64,000 nt of DNA from Antilocapra americana (Eukaryota > Chordata > Mammalia > Artiodactyla > Antilocapridae). Shown in pieces: positions 31,621 through 42,095 of this stretch (positions within the stretch are counted from its first letter, which is position 1; each line of letters begins with the position of its first letter). The notes under the pieces are model-generated. The model did no database searches, was not told where the DNA came from, and worked only from the letters and a program-made list of their open reading frames with translations. Both the position numbers and the translations under genes were made by a program. Where the stretch lies: contig ML660203.1 of the NCBI GenBank assembly GCA_007570785.1, forward strand, positions 7,994,638 through 8,058,637, in the 5' to 3' direction.

Positions 31621-32045
31621 TCAGTTCATGAAGATTCAGAGTTGTACAATTATGATTCGTGTACCCTTTGTATGAGTTTTATACTTCAGTACAAGGAAAG
31701 AAATAAAAAATATACATCATTAGATGAAAAAAGCAAATTGCAGATGGGAGTCAGTTTGATGGATATATAAAGTTTGAAAACCTGCAACACAATACTATAT
31801 ATTGTTTAGGGACATATGCATATGTAATACAAGTGTGTTAACATAAAAACATGCCTTGCAGTGATAAATAGAAAATTCAAGAGAGAAATGACCCAGAGGG
31901 AGAAAGGGAAGGGAATGTAATAAGGGCTTCAAATATACTTGAAATGGTTTATTTCTTAAGCTGGATGGCAGGTACATGGGTGTTTATTATGCTGTTCTCA
32001 AGACTTTTTTGTGAATGTGAAATATTCATAATGTAATAATGCTTC
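31621..32045 (+). mobile_element. L1M LINE 3' end
   Basis: 'atactatatattgtttaggg', 'atttcttaagctggatggca' and 'ggtacatgggtgtttattat' with a 'gaaatattcataatgtaata' end match an old L1M 3' UTR. Confidence 0.75.
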
Positions 32046-32069
32046 CTCCCCCCACACACCAAGAAAGTC

Positions 32070-32795
32070 AGGAAGTGCCTGGAAAGGCAATGGGGAGCCA
32101 TGGCTGGTTCTTAATTGGGGTTGTGACATGGTCAGTGGACTGGATAGGGCGAGACTAGTAAAGAAGGTGGGGAGGCTGGTGTCACAGTCCAGGGGACAGG
32201 TGTGAAGGACTGAAGGGGGACAGGGACCGAGTTACTGGGAGGAGGGAAAGGACGAGAGAGATTTAGGGGATAAACAACGGGTGTGCTTTAGGCAGCATCA
32301 CAGACAAATGCCCATGGAGCCCACACAGGTCATTAAAGAGGCTGTGAGTGTGGGGGCATGGGGGCCACGACCCACGGTCTGGTAGGGGCAGCCCCTGCTG
32401 AGTGCCAACTGATTGTTGCTCTGGAGGAAAGGCGACCCAGTGGGGTGACATCTCATTTTTTGAGGAGAAATCAGCAATTCAGATTTTTGAAAATACAAAA
32501 TTTTCTGAATTTTAAATTATGGAATTAAATTGAAAAAATAAATCAAAACCCTGTAGGGGCCAAGACATAAGGTTTTCAGTCTCTTGGGTGAGGAAGAGAC
32601 TTTAGGCAATGAAACGAAGGGACAGTGACACCAAGGTTTCCTGCCAGCGGGGCTGAAGAGGCTCTTGACCCGAGCTACAGTCAGGGAGGGCTTCCTGGGA
32701 GGAACGGGCACTGGGCAGTGAAGCAGGGAGCGGTTTCAGGCTGAGAGAACAGCCAGTGCAAAGGTAGGGTAGAGCTGAGTGAGCCCACTTCAGGT
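32070..32795 (-). repeat. L2 LINE, antisense (patchy)
   Basis: 'tggggttgtgacatggtcag' with 'agtccaggggacaggtgtga' (32115-32215) and 'cagtgacaccaaggtttcct' (32624-32643) fit antisense L2. Between them, 32280-32560 includes an AT-rich single-copy patch. Confidence 0.5.
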
Positions 32796-32866
32796 CAGTG
32801 GCTCAGTCGTGTCCAATTCTTTGCGACCCCATGGACTGCAGCATGCCAGGCTTCCCTGTCCAGGAA
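32796..32866 (-). mobile_element. BovB/Bov-A 3' stub
   Basis: About 70 bp of the terminal BovB sequence: 'gtggctcagtcgtgtccaat' to 'gcatgccaggcttccctgtc' and then a clean break. The GGCTTCCC variant marks BovB, not Bov-tA. Confidence 0.9.
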
Positions 32867-33140
32867 GTGAGCCAGAAGAGCATAAGTCACCAACAGGGCA
32901 TTTCACGGAAGGAAATCGTGGTTGGTAAATATAAGGAAGGTGCCTGATCTCATTAGTCATGAGGGACAAATAAGCCGAGACCGTGTTGAGCTGCCACTTC
33001 ACGTCTATTAGACTGGGGAAAATGAGAAAGTCTGACAACACCAAGTGTGGGTGAGAACGCAGATCGGTGCGGCCCTCTGCACTGCAACACCGATGGGACC
33101 CAGCAAATCCGCTCCTGGATACGTGCACCCAAGAGAACCC

Positions 33141-33692
33141 TGGACATGAAGCCAGGGCTGGTGCTTCTCAGACCTTAATGTGCATAGGAATCCCCCAGCG
33201 ATCTTGCTCAAAGACAGATTCTGATTCGACTGAGCGCCAAAGAATTAATGCTTTTGAACTGTGGTGTTAGAGAAGACTCTTGAGAGTCCCCTGGCCTTCA
33301 AGAAGATCAAACCAATCAATCCTAAAGGAAATCAGACCTGAAAATTCATTGGAAGGACTGATGCTGAAGCTGAAATTCCAGCACTTTGGTCACATGATGC
33401 AAAGAACTGACTCATTGGAAACGATCCTGATGCTGGGAAAGACTGGAGGCCAGAGGAGAAGGGGATGACAGAGGATGAGATGGTTGGATGGCATCACCAA
33501 CTCAAAGGACATGAGTTTGAGCAGGCTCCGGGAGTTGGTGATGGACGGGGAGGCCTGGCCTGCTGCAGGCCCTGGCGTCCATGGGGTTGCAAAGAGTTGG
33601 ACATAACTGAGTGACTGAACTGAGGGCAAGGCTAGAGAGTCCACATTTATGACAAGTTTCCAGGTGATGCCAACACATTTTGAGGAGCATTA
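33141..33692 (+). mobile_element. MER5A DNA transposon split by BovB
   Basis: Left arm 33150-33229: 'tgcttctcagaccttaatgt', 'gcataggaatcccccagcga', 'agacagattctgattc'. Right arm 33630-33692: 'gacaagtttccaggtgatgc' with 'caacacattttgagga'. Together they are a non-autonomous hAT MER5A. It sits in L1 at AAGAGAA, which is present on both sides and may be the 8-bp target duplication. Confidence 0.8.
33230..33628 (+). mobile_element. BovB LINE 3' fragment
   Basis: Sense, about 400 bp: 'gcgccaaagaattaatgctt' to 'gagttggacataactgagtg'. It encodes the ORF2 C-terminus with stops. Confidence 0.95.
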
Positions 33693-33723
33693 AGAGAAAT
33701 GCACACAAATATCCATAGCAGCA

Positions 33724-33919
33724 GGCTTCCCAGGTGGCTCAGTGGTAAAGAATCTGCCTGCCAGTGAAGGAGATGAGGGTTCGATTCCTGGGTCAGGAAG
33801 ATCCCCTAGAGGAGGAAATGGCAACCCACTCCAGTATTCTCGCCTGGGCAGAGGAGCCTGGCAGGCTACAGTTTATGGGGTTGCAAAGAGTCAGAATCGA
33901 CTTCGCAACTAAACAACAA
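33724..33919 (+). mobile_element. Bov-tA SINE
   Basis: Sense, full-length, with a deletion of about 13 bp between GCCTGG and GCAGAGGAGCC. Perfect 10-bp target-site duplication CATAGCAGCA (33714-33723 and 33926-33935) in L1 sequence. Confidence 0.95.
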
Positions 33920-34390
33920 CTCATTCATAGCAGCACTGTTCAAAAGAGTGGAAAACCTGAAAACAATCCAATTATCAATTGATGAGAGAAGGAACAAATA
34001 AATAAGCTGTGGGATAGTCACACACAGCCCTCAAAATGAATGAATCACAACTACACACAACACAGATAAGTTCTCATTCAATGTGGAACTGAGTTTTTTT
34101 TTTAAAGACAGCATTATGTACAGTATGCCTTTTAAAATAGTAAACAAAAAACAAGTAAATTGTTTAGGCAGTCATACATGTAATAAAACCAAAAAAATTA
34201 GAGAAGGATAAACTCAAAATCCAGAATATTAATGATCTTGGATGGGTGGGGCACAGAAGTGAATGTCAGGTTTTGCTTCTATTCTAGTTCTAGGGGCATG
34301 GACAGTGGTTCACAAGCACACATATTATATTATATTGTGTTTTATAGTGTATTGTTTTATATACATTGAGCTGTGCATGAACCAATATTG

Positions 34391-35149
34391 AGATCGTGTC
34401 ATGAGCCAAGAATGCTATTAAGGATGCTCAATCATGTGTATCTGAGGCCCATACTTAAAAAGAGAGAAACAATTCATAGAGACACAAAGACAGATGAAAA
34501 AGACTGAGAGAGATGGGGAGAGTTGAAGATAGGTATGAGCCATTTGGGAAAGGGTGTTATAACCCAAACATAACACAGAACAGCCAGGCTCTGAAGGAAG
34601 TTGTGGGACTGGGGGATGTTTGCCTTTCTGGCTTATCCCAGGGACCAAAAGGATACGGTGAGGGAAAGGTGCAATAGCCTGGGTGTCAGATTCTCTTCCA
34701 GCCTCTGCCATCAGCCCACCAGCTCAGACCAGGCAGAGACATAGGCTTCAGGAAAGACCCTGGGAGAGGACAGAATGACTCAAAGCAAGTGAAGGGAGTC
34801 CACATGGCAGCAGGTAACCTCTAGCCTTGGGTAATGATCAGCTCTGGCAATGACTAGATCCATGCAGTAACCACATCTAGCTATGAGACTTGGCTTGTGA
34901 CCAAACCAGATAATGTCCAAATCCTTCACGATCCAGAGGTAAGTGACCTCAGGACTGTTCTCAGGTCAGCCAGGCATCTGGTCAGGCCTCTGTCTCCTCA
35001 CCCTATGGCACACATCAACTTTCTCTCCCCTACAAAGACTGTGGGTCTAGCCCCTCCTCCCCATCACTCTGGCCCTACTCTGGCTCGGCCTCTGCATACC
35101 CAACTGGACCACCCCAGCCTCCTCCCAGAACTCCTGTCCAGTCTCTTCC
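34391..35149. other. Single-copy DNA
   Basis: No repeat or coding signal recognised, apart from the end of the L1 just upstream. Confidence 0.45.
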
Positions 35150-35255
35150 TTTCCAATTCATCCTCCACACCAGCCACAGAGAGAGACCCTTCTATAGAAC
35201 AGATCTGTGCCTCTCTCTTGCTCGGAATCCTACATTGGCTCCCTAGCACCTAGAA
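35150..35255 (+). repeat. L2 LINE fragment (weak)
   Basis: 'agaacagatctgtgcctctc' and 'ggaatcctacattggctccc' resemble the L2 ATCTGATC..TGGCTCCC block. Confidence 0.4.
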
Positions 35256-35261
35256 CCTGTT

Positions 35262-35342
35262 TTTTTTTTTTTAACTTTTAATTGGAGGATAATTGCTTTA
35301 TAATGTTGTGTTAGTTTCTGCTGTACAACATGAATCAGCTGT
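35262..35342 (-). mobile_element. Artiodactyl L1 3' stub
   Basis: Antisense: T-run, 'taattggaggataattgctt', 'tgttgtgttagtttctgctg' and 'tacaacatgaatcagctgtg'. Very 5' truncated (about 80 bp). It directly abuts BovB. Confidence 0.85.
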
Positions 35343-35345
35343 GAG

Positions 35346-36882
35346 TTCACTTCAGTCACTCAGTCATGTCCGACTCTCTGCGACCCCATGGACTGCAGCA
35401 TGCCAGTCTTCCCGGTCCATTACCAACTCCCAAAGCTTGCTCAAACTCATGTCCATCAAATCCGTGATGGCATCCAACCATCTCATCCTCTGTCGTCCCC
35501 TTTTCCTCCTGCCATCAATCTTTCCCAGTATGAGAGTCTTTTCCAATAAGTCAGCTCTTCCCACCAGGTGGCCAAAGTATTGGAGTTTCAGCTTCAGCAT
35601 CAGTCCTTCCAATGAATACTCAGGGTTGATTTCCTTTAGGATTGACTGGCTGGATCTCCTTGCAGGGGACTCTGAAGAGTCTTCTCCAAGACCACAGTTG
35701 AAAAGTATCAATTCTTTGGTGCTCAACTTTCTTTATAGTTCAACTCTCACATCATACATGACTACTGGAAAAGCTACAGCTTTGACTAGAGAGACCTTTG
35801 TTGGCAATGTCTGCTCTTTTAACATGCTGTCTAGGTTGGTCATAGCTTTTCTTCCAAGGAGCAAATGTCTTTTCATTTCATGGTTGCAGTCACCATCTGC
35901 AGTGATTTTGGAGGCCAAAAAAATAAAGCCTTTAACTGTTGCCATTGTTTCCCCATCTATTTGCCATTAAGTGATGGGACCGGCTCTTTAGTTCGTCTTC
36001 ACTGTCTGCCATAGGGGTGGTGTCACCTGTGTATCTGAGGTTATTGATAATTCTCCCAGCAATCTTGATTCCAGCTTATGCTTCATCCAGTCCAACATTT
36101 CACATGATGTATTCTGCATATAAGTTAAATAAGCAGAGTGACAATATACAGCCTTAATGCACTCATTTCGCAATTTGGAACCAGTCTGTTGTTCCATGTC
36201 CAGTTCTAACTGTTGCTTCTTGACCTGCATACAGATTTCTCAGGAGGCAGGTCAGATGGTCTGGTATTCCCATCTCTTGAAGAATTTTCTACAGTTTGTT
36301 GTGATCCACACAGTCAAAGGCTTTGGCATAGTCAGTAAAGCAGAAATAGATGTTTTTCTGGAACTCTCTTGCTTTTTCTATGACCCAGCAGATGTTGGCA
36401 ATTTGATCTCTGGTTCCTCTGCTTTTTCTAAATCCAGCTTGAACATCTGGAATTTCTTGGTTCATGTACTGTTGAAGCCTGGCTTGGAGAATTTTGAGCA
36501 TTATTTTGCTAGTGTGTGAGATGAGTGCAATTGTGTGATAGTTTGAGCATTCTTTGGCATTGCCTTTCTTTGGAATTGGAATGAAAATTGACATCTTCCA
36601 GTCCTGTGGCCACTGCTCAGTTTTCCAAATTTGCTGGCATGTTGAGTGCAGCACTTTCACAGCATCATTTTTTAGGATTTGAAATAACTGAAGTGGAATT
36701 CCATCACTTCCACTAGTTTTGTTTTTAGTGATGCTTCCTAAGGCCCACTTGACTTCGAATTCCAGGATGTCTGGCTCTAGGTGAGTGATCACACCACCAT
36801 GATTATCTGGGTCGTGAAGATCTTTTTTGTATAGTTCTTCTGTATATTCTTGCCACCTCTTCTTAATATTTTCTGCTTCTGT
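35346..36882 (-). mobile_element. BovB LINE, 1.5 kb 3' fragment
   Basis: Longest BovB in the window, antisense. It extends from the 3' terminus (35346) through the ORF2 C-terminus and most of the RT domain to 'ttaatattttctgcttctg' (36882). Relative to the 42-kb copy it lacks about 75 bp near 35985 (GGGACCGG joined directly to CTCTTTAG). Confidence 0.96.
36289..36792 (-). pseudogene. BovB reverse transcriptase fragment
   Basis: 168 codons open. Contains ITKNKTSGSDGIPLQLFQIL, the FIPIPKKGNAKECSNYHTIA segment and RT motif A at the end (FTDYAKAFDCVDHNKL, aspartates preserved). The frame is closed immediately after NKL by TAG where the family has TGG (Trp). The YADD segment lies in another frame further on. 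Dead RTE-clade retrotransposon gene. Confidence 0.9.
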
Positions 36883-37240
36883 TTATAAAGTGTAAAATTC
36901 AATGTTTTGATATATATGATATATATATATATATATACACATTATGGAATGATCACAATTGAGATTGTTAACATATCCATCACCTCACATATTAATACTA
37001 ATCATTTTTTTTCCTTGTGGTGAGAATAGTTAGGGACTTCCCCTAATCCTTTCTTGGGACTTCCTTAGCCATCCAGTGTTTAAGACTCCATGCTTCTGCT
37101 GCAGGGGTATGGGTTCGATCTCTGGTCAGGGAACCTAAGATCTGGCATGTTGCTCCGTGCGGCCAAAACAAAAAGAGGAGGGTTTAACCTCTTACCAAAT
37201 TTCAAGTTGTACAATACAGTATTATTATTATCTGTAGACT
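36883..37240 (-). mobile_element. L1 LINE fragment split by a CHR SINE
   Basis: Antisense L1: 'gattgttaacatatccatca', 'cctcacatattaatactaat' and 'ccttgtggtgagaatag' (36940-37033), resuming at 37183 with 'accaaatttcaagttgtaca'. (TA)n at 36909-36938. Confidence 0.78.
37047..37178 (+). mobile_element. CHR-type tRNA SINE
   Basis: 'tcttgggacttccttagcca' head, GGTTCGATCTCTGGTCAGGG and 'ctaagatctggcatgttgct', inside the antisense L1. Confidence 0.92.
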
Positions 37241-37402
37241 TCTCAAATGCGTTATGATGGCAAAGACACACCCTGTTTCAAACAGCTTATAGCAGCTGCG
37301 TTTGGCGCCCACCTTGGAGCCCAGCTGCAGCCAAGGTCCACAGCTCCCAGACACTGGTCCACTGGAGGGATCCAGTTGTCTCCACTCTTCTGCCTGATGA
37401 CT
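37241..37402. other. Short single-copy segment
   Basis: Contains AACAGCTTATAGCAGCTG (paired CAGCTG/CAGCTT E-box-like sites, 37281-37298). No repeat recognised. Confidence 0.35.
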
Positions 37403-37830
37403 TTTTAAAGAAGATAATTGAAGTATAGTTGACTTACAATATTGTGTGTATAAGATGTATGGCAAAGTGAGTTAGTGATATATATATATGAAAGTGAAAG
37501 TGTTAGTCACTCAGTTGTGTCCCACTCTTTGTGACCCCATGGACTGTAGCTTGTCAGGCTCATCTGCCCATGGAATTCTCCAGAGAAGAATACTGTAGTA
37601 GGTAGACATTCCCTTCTCTAGGGGATCTTCCAGACCCAGGAATCAATCCCAGGTCTCCTGCATCACAAGCAGAGTCTTTATAGTCTGAGCCACCAGGGGA
37701 GCCCTATATATATTCTTTTTCAGATTCTTTTCCATTATAGATTATTGTCATACATTGAATATAATTCCCTGTGTTATACAGTAAATTTTGTTGTTTGTCT
37801 GTTTAATATACAGTAGTGTGTGCACAGAGG
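37403..37830 (-). mobile_element. Artiodactyl L1 3' region split by Bov-tA
   Basis: Antisense L1: 'aattgaagtatagttgactt' and 'ggcaaagtgagttagtgata' (37416-37480), then 'tattctttttcagattcttt', 'ataattccctgtgttataca' (37708-37820). The break is in its TATATA tract. Confidence 0.88.
37490..37704 (-). mobile_element. Bov-tA SINE
   Basis: Antisense full-length copy beginning at the GAAAGTGAAAGTGTTAG tail and ending GCCACCAGGGGAGCCC, inserted in the TA tract of the L1. Confidence 0.95.
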
Positions 37831-38160
37831 GATGTCTCTGGCCTCGGGAGTGTTGCCAGCTCCTGGGGAGACCCAAGAAAACTCACAGTTCCAGAGGGGC
37901 CCTGACCAACTGTCACCAGAGTGTAGGAAGGCATCCAAGAAGAAGTGCCTCCTGAGCTCTGCCCATCACCTAGTCCGATCAGCAAAGTGAGGACAGAGTG
38001 GACACTCCAGCAAGAGGGGACAGTATGCCCCAAAGCCTGGAGCCCAGGTCGGGCCCTTGCAAGTGTCAACCACAGATTGGCACTTGCCATGGGTGCTTGC
38101 CATCTGCCTGTACAAGGATTAAATCATGTGCCACAGCGGCGGCTGACCTCCAACACCCAC
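37831..38160. other. Single-copy DNA
   Basis: Unrecognised. No coding frame with exon-like borders. Confidence 0.4.
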
Positions 38161-38562
38161 TGAAGCAGTTCAGGGTGGAGAGCAGAAATGAGGCACTCTG
38201 CTCCCAGAAAACTGGAAGGACAGGTCTTCAGACAGTTAGATAGTCTCAGAAGCTGATTTTATGAGCCCAGCTCTTATATCTCCTCACATCTAGAAAAGCA
38301 TTAAAATCCTTCATGGTGACAACTGTTTCTCGTGACTAGCAGAAGCTCCACAAGACCAGCAGAAACTTTCTACCAAAAATATGTGCTTGATTGCATGTAC
38401 TCCCCCTTTACCAAAATCACATATACACTATCTTTTGCCTCTCTTTGGAACAGTTTCTCAGAGCTATCTGAGGTGCTGTCTCCCAGGCTGCAGTCCACCT
38501 ATGGGCCCCACATAAAAATGTGCAGCTATCATGGTGTGCTTTTTGTGTTTTAAAAGTCAACA
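38161..38562 (+). mobile_element. Probable solo LTR of a ruminant ERV
   Basis: About 400 bp starting TGAAG and ending GTCAACA, with 'cattaaaatccttcatggtg', 'cagtttctcagagctatctg', 'aggtgctgtctcccaggctg' and an ACATAAAAA poly(A)-like signal. The layout matches LTRs I associate with ruminant endogenous retroviruses. No primer-binding site, gag, pol or env adjoins it, so it is a solo LTR. Family and exact ends unconfirmed. Confidence 0.5.
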
Positions 38563-38681
38563 CAAGCCACTGTGGACAGCTCACTGGGGCTGAAGTCTCA
38601 GAGTTCAAAGATGAAGTCTGAGTCTAGCCAATTCTGCATCACCACCCTGAGGAATCAGGATTTTCAATTGAAGTTGGAGGT

Positions 38682-38886
38682 TGCTGTTGTTCAGTCACTC
38701 AGTCAGGTCTGACTCTGCAACCCCAGGGACTGCAGCACGCCAGGCTTCCCTGTCCTTCACTATCTCCTGGAGTGTGCTCAAACTCATGTTCTTTGAGTTG
38801 ATGCCATCCAATCATCTTGTCCTCTGTCACCCCCTTCTATTCCTGCCCTCAATCTTTCCCAGCATCAGGGTCTTTTCCAATGACTA
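38682..38886 (-). mobile_element. BovB LINE 3' fragment
   Basis: Antisense: 'gctgttgttcagtcactcag' to 'cagcatcagggtcttttcca'. It has small deletions in the first 40 bp. Confidence 0.94.
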
Positions 38887-38949
38887 TGAACATGGAGGAC
38901 ATCTGTGGAAAATGAGGACAAAACTGAGGGAGAAGCTTTGACTTTCTTT

Positions 38950-39130
38950 TGAACAAGGGCAACTCCTTTTTGCCTCTCAGAGCCTCAGTTTCCTCATAAG
39001 TACAGTGGGGGCAAAAATTTTACATCAGGGATATTCTGAAGGAGTCTTGAAATAAAGTGTGCTCCTGGCCTGGCTGAGGAAGGTGCTCAGGATACAAATG
39101 GAATGAATTGTCCAGTGAGCGAATGAATGA
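38950..39130 (+). repeat. MIR SINE
   Basis: 'ctcagagcctcagtttcctc' then 'ataagtacagtgggggcaaa'. MIR core/3' half. Confidence 0.7.
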
Positions 39131-39620
39131 GATTCTGCCGAGTGCAGGAGCACCTTGGTACCTTCTCTCACACGATTCTCAGCCCAGAACTCAGCCCCCT
39201 GGCCCCAATCCTATCTTTTCCCTGCCTCATCCCTCGAAGTAGGGCCTCCTATTTGCTCATAGGCCAATAGACTGGAGGGCTAGGACTTTTCTAGGGTCAT
39301 CAAGTGAGTCAAAAACTCAGCCAGGTCCAGTGTTCCATCCTGCTCTGTGATGCTGGAAATGCCTTTTCTCTGCCATTGGACAGATTCACCTGCAGGCCCA
39401 GCCCTGGTAATTTCTGGGATGGGGAGATGCTTGGGTTCCATTATCTCCTTGAAGGGCCAGAGCCTCCTGCCTCTGCCTCCCAGATGTCCAAGTACCATCT
39501 GCTCCCACCAGGGCCCTCGGCTCTTTTCTTAAAATAATTCCTCCCGTTTCCTTGGAGACATCTCTCACACAGAAGAAAGGAAGGGAAGGAGGGAGGAGGA
39601 GGCGGACAGGTTGGGTCCCA
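39131..39620. other. Single-copy DNA
   Basis: Includes a GGAAG/GGAGG purine patch (39572-39606). No gene recognised. Confidence 0.45.
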
Positions 39621-40215
39621 TCTCCTGAGTACCTACTGTGTGTTGGGTCCGACTCTAGTCACACCACTCTCACCTGGGGATCCCCTCACCCCTTTTCAGA
39701 TGAGGAACTGAGGTTTGGAGACCAGTGACTACATGGCCCAGATCTCAGAGCGAGTAAGAGCACCGTCAGTATTTGGACCTGGGCCCATAGGGCTCAAAAC
39801 CTAAAGCTGGTATGACATAAGCTGGTATGCACTGGGGCTCCCCTGACCCAATGCCGTGGGCAGGGTACTGCCCCCAGGTTGTCCTCCCTTGTGTAACCAG
39901 TTCAGAAACACTCATGGACACCTGTTGTATCTTACACTCTGAGCCACGCATGGAATAGCAGGAGTGCCTTGGATATGAATGGAACAAAGTCTCTGCCCTT
40001 GAAATAGGGTGTAAGGGGAGGGGCAGAAGGACATTGTATTTCCTATACATATACCAAAAGCTTCGGAAGAATTGTTTTGACTGATCCTCTGAACACCACA
40101 GTTGGTAGAATTTAAGAGCCGCATTTTTTCAGAAAGGAAACTGAGGCCCTAAGAAGTTAATTCACTTATCCAAGGATAAATGGTGAAAAAGTGGTGGAAC
40201 AAGCATAAAGTGTTA
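39621..40215 (-). repeat. MIR - L2 - MIR cluster, antisense
   Basis: 39621-39790 MIR ('gtacctactgtgtgttgggt', 'cagatgaggaactgaggttt'). 39895-40030 L2 ('gaacaaagtctctgcccttg'). 40045-40215 MIR ('gaaaggaaactgaggcccta'). All three are antisense. Confidence 0.65.
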
Positions 40216-40834
40216 AAACTTTATGCTAAAACTTGCTAGAATTGCTGCCCACTCCCACCCCAGAGACCTGTACAAAGTGCCTCTGTGAGGTTGGGAGGGA
40301 GTGGTGGCTGACAGCTCAAGGACCCTGGAGTAGGGGGTGGGGAGAGATGAAAGGATGCGGGCAGATGGGTCTCAGCCCCTTTCTCTCAGCCCCAGCAGTG
40401 CTCTTGATCTGGCTCCAAGGCTGACATCACCACAGTACCTGATACCACTAGCTCTAGTAAAGAGGTAACCAGATCCCACCTGTCTTAGTATCTAGTGAAT
40501 CACACTCAAAGCATTGCAGAGACATGCCTCACCAAATGGATATCTGGTCAGCCCTAAACCTTTGTATCCTCTGGTTGACCTTTCCCAAGCAGCCCATCTG
40601 GTGGATTGCATTAGTCCAAATCTTGGGTTTAAGAGGCAACTCTCACATCTGATAGCTAAACCTAGGGGAGGAGAGGCCATTTCCAAAGATTTCTGGAAAA
40701 AGTGGGATCATTATCATATCAAAATGCCTACACGCTGCATGTGTACCTTAAAGTTTCCTGCTCTGCAGTACGGGTCTTATTACAAGGAGTGTGCAGCAGG
40801 CAGGAAAGAAGAGGGGAAATTTGGGGTGGAGGGA
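40216..40834. other. Repeat-free single-copy DNA
   Basis: 40490-40790 has even composition and no repeat signature, with 'tggttgacctttcccaagca' (nuclear-receptor-like TGACCTTTC). It could be conserved sequence. No exon borders seen. Confidence 0.35.
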
Positions 40835-41215
40835 CTGGCATAAAGAAAAGGCAGGAGGCACAGGGGATTCAAGGAAAAGCAAACAGATGAGTGAGGGTGC
40901 ATGTGAAGGGCAGAGCTGATGCCAGAGCAGGGGCTTGATGAGGGAAAACCTGGAGTACCGGGGGAACAGCTCACCTTCATCTGGGAGGCAAACAGGTGAT
41001 CGTACAGGGTTTAGAGAATGGGGATGATGTGATCTGATGTTGTTTAATGGAGGCCAGTGTAGAGGACGGCTCTCAAGAGAGTATGAGATAGGAGGCAGGG
41101 AGGCCAGGAAGGAGGCCACTGCAACCATCTGGAGGAGAGATGATAGAGCCGGACTAGGCTGAATCTGTGGAAAGGGAAAGGAAGGGGGTGGTTGGGAGAA
41201 ACATCAAAGAGGGAG
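40835..41215 (-). repeat. L2 LINE, antisense
   Basis: 'agagaatggggatgatgtga', 'atggaggccagtgtagagga' and 'gagatgatagagccggacta' follow the antisense L2 3' region. Confidence 0.55.
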
Positions 41216-41225
41216 AATCAACAGC

Positions 41226-41600
41226 TGTTGCTAGACTTTCCTGTGGTCCAGTGGTCGGGAGTCTGCCTGCCAATGCAGGGGACAGGGTTTGATCCCTTGT
41301 CCAGGAAGACTGAGGGCAAGAAGAGAAGTGGGTGACAGAGGAGGAGATGGTTGGATGGTATCACTGACTCAACGGACATGAGTTTGAGCAATCTCTGGGA
41401 GACAGTGAAGGACAGGGAAGCCTGACGTGGCTGCAGTTCATGGGGTCGCAGAGTCGGACAAAACTTAGCGACTGAACAACCACCACCACCACCACTGCAA
41501 CTACTGAGCCCACATGTCCTAGAGCCTGTGCTCCACAAGAGAAGTCACCGCAGTGAGAAGCCCTTCACTAATGTTTACTTTAAAAAAAAAAAAAAGAAAA
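41226..41600 (+). mobile_element. Long CHR-type SINE interrupted by BovB
   Basis: 41226-41310: 'gactttcctgtggtccagtg' head and 'gggtttgatcccttgtccag'. 41497-41600: 'gcaactactgagcccacatg', 'cacaagagaagtcaccgcag' and a poly(A). The middle of the SINE body is replaced by BovB. Confidence 0.88.
41311..41496 (+). mobile_element. BovB LINE 3' fragment
   Basis: Sense, about 185 bp: 'actgagggcaagaagagaag' to 'cggacaaaacttagcgactg' and a (CCA)n tail (41481-41496). Confidence 0.92.
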
Positions 41601-41893
41601 AGAAGAGTTATTGCTGATGGATTCCGCCATGTGGCCACAGGAGGGGAGGAGGCAAAATTGAGGCTCAGGTTTCTGGTGTGAGGGGCTTATAGAACTGCCT
41701 TGAGGTGGGAGGACTGGGTAAAAGGTGAAGGGAAGGAAGGCCCACCTGGGAACCTGAGCCAGGTGAACTATATATGGGCACATGATGCTGCTCCTCCTGT
41801 GGGCTCCATATTTTACAAAGAGTTGTCAACTCAGATTCCCGGGAAATCACCCCCGCACGCCCCGCCCCTGCCCTGCCCCCAACAACCTGTGAG
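41601..41893. other. Single-copy DNA
   Basis: Nothing recognised. Confidence 0.4.
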
Positions 41894-42095
41894 ATCCATT
41901 GAGTCGCTCAGTTGTGTCTGACTCTTTGCGACCCCATGAACCACAGCATGCCAGGCCTCTCTGTCCATCACCAAGTCCTGCAGTTCACCCAAACTCATGC
42001 CCATCGAATCTGTGATGCCATCCAACCATCTCATCCTCTGAAGTCCTCTTCTCTTGCCTTCAATCTTTCCTAGCATCAGGGTCTTTTCAAATGAG

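Larger units (their letters stand above)
32895..34390 (+). mobile_element. L1 LINE 3' region with nested MER5A, BovB and Bov-tA
   Basis: L1 pieces: 32895-33140 ('gtctgacaacaccaagtgtg', 'cgctcctggatacgtgcacc'), 33693-33723, and 33926-34390 ('agcagcactgttcaaaagag'). They are contiguous in L1 order once the insertions are removed. Confidence 0.85.

Noticed and set aside
35293..35970. 225-codon plus-strand open frame
   Set aside because: It is the antisense shadow of BovB ORF2. The coding strand of the element is minus.
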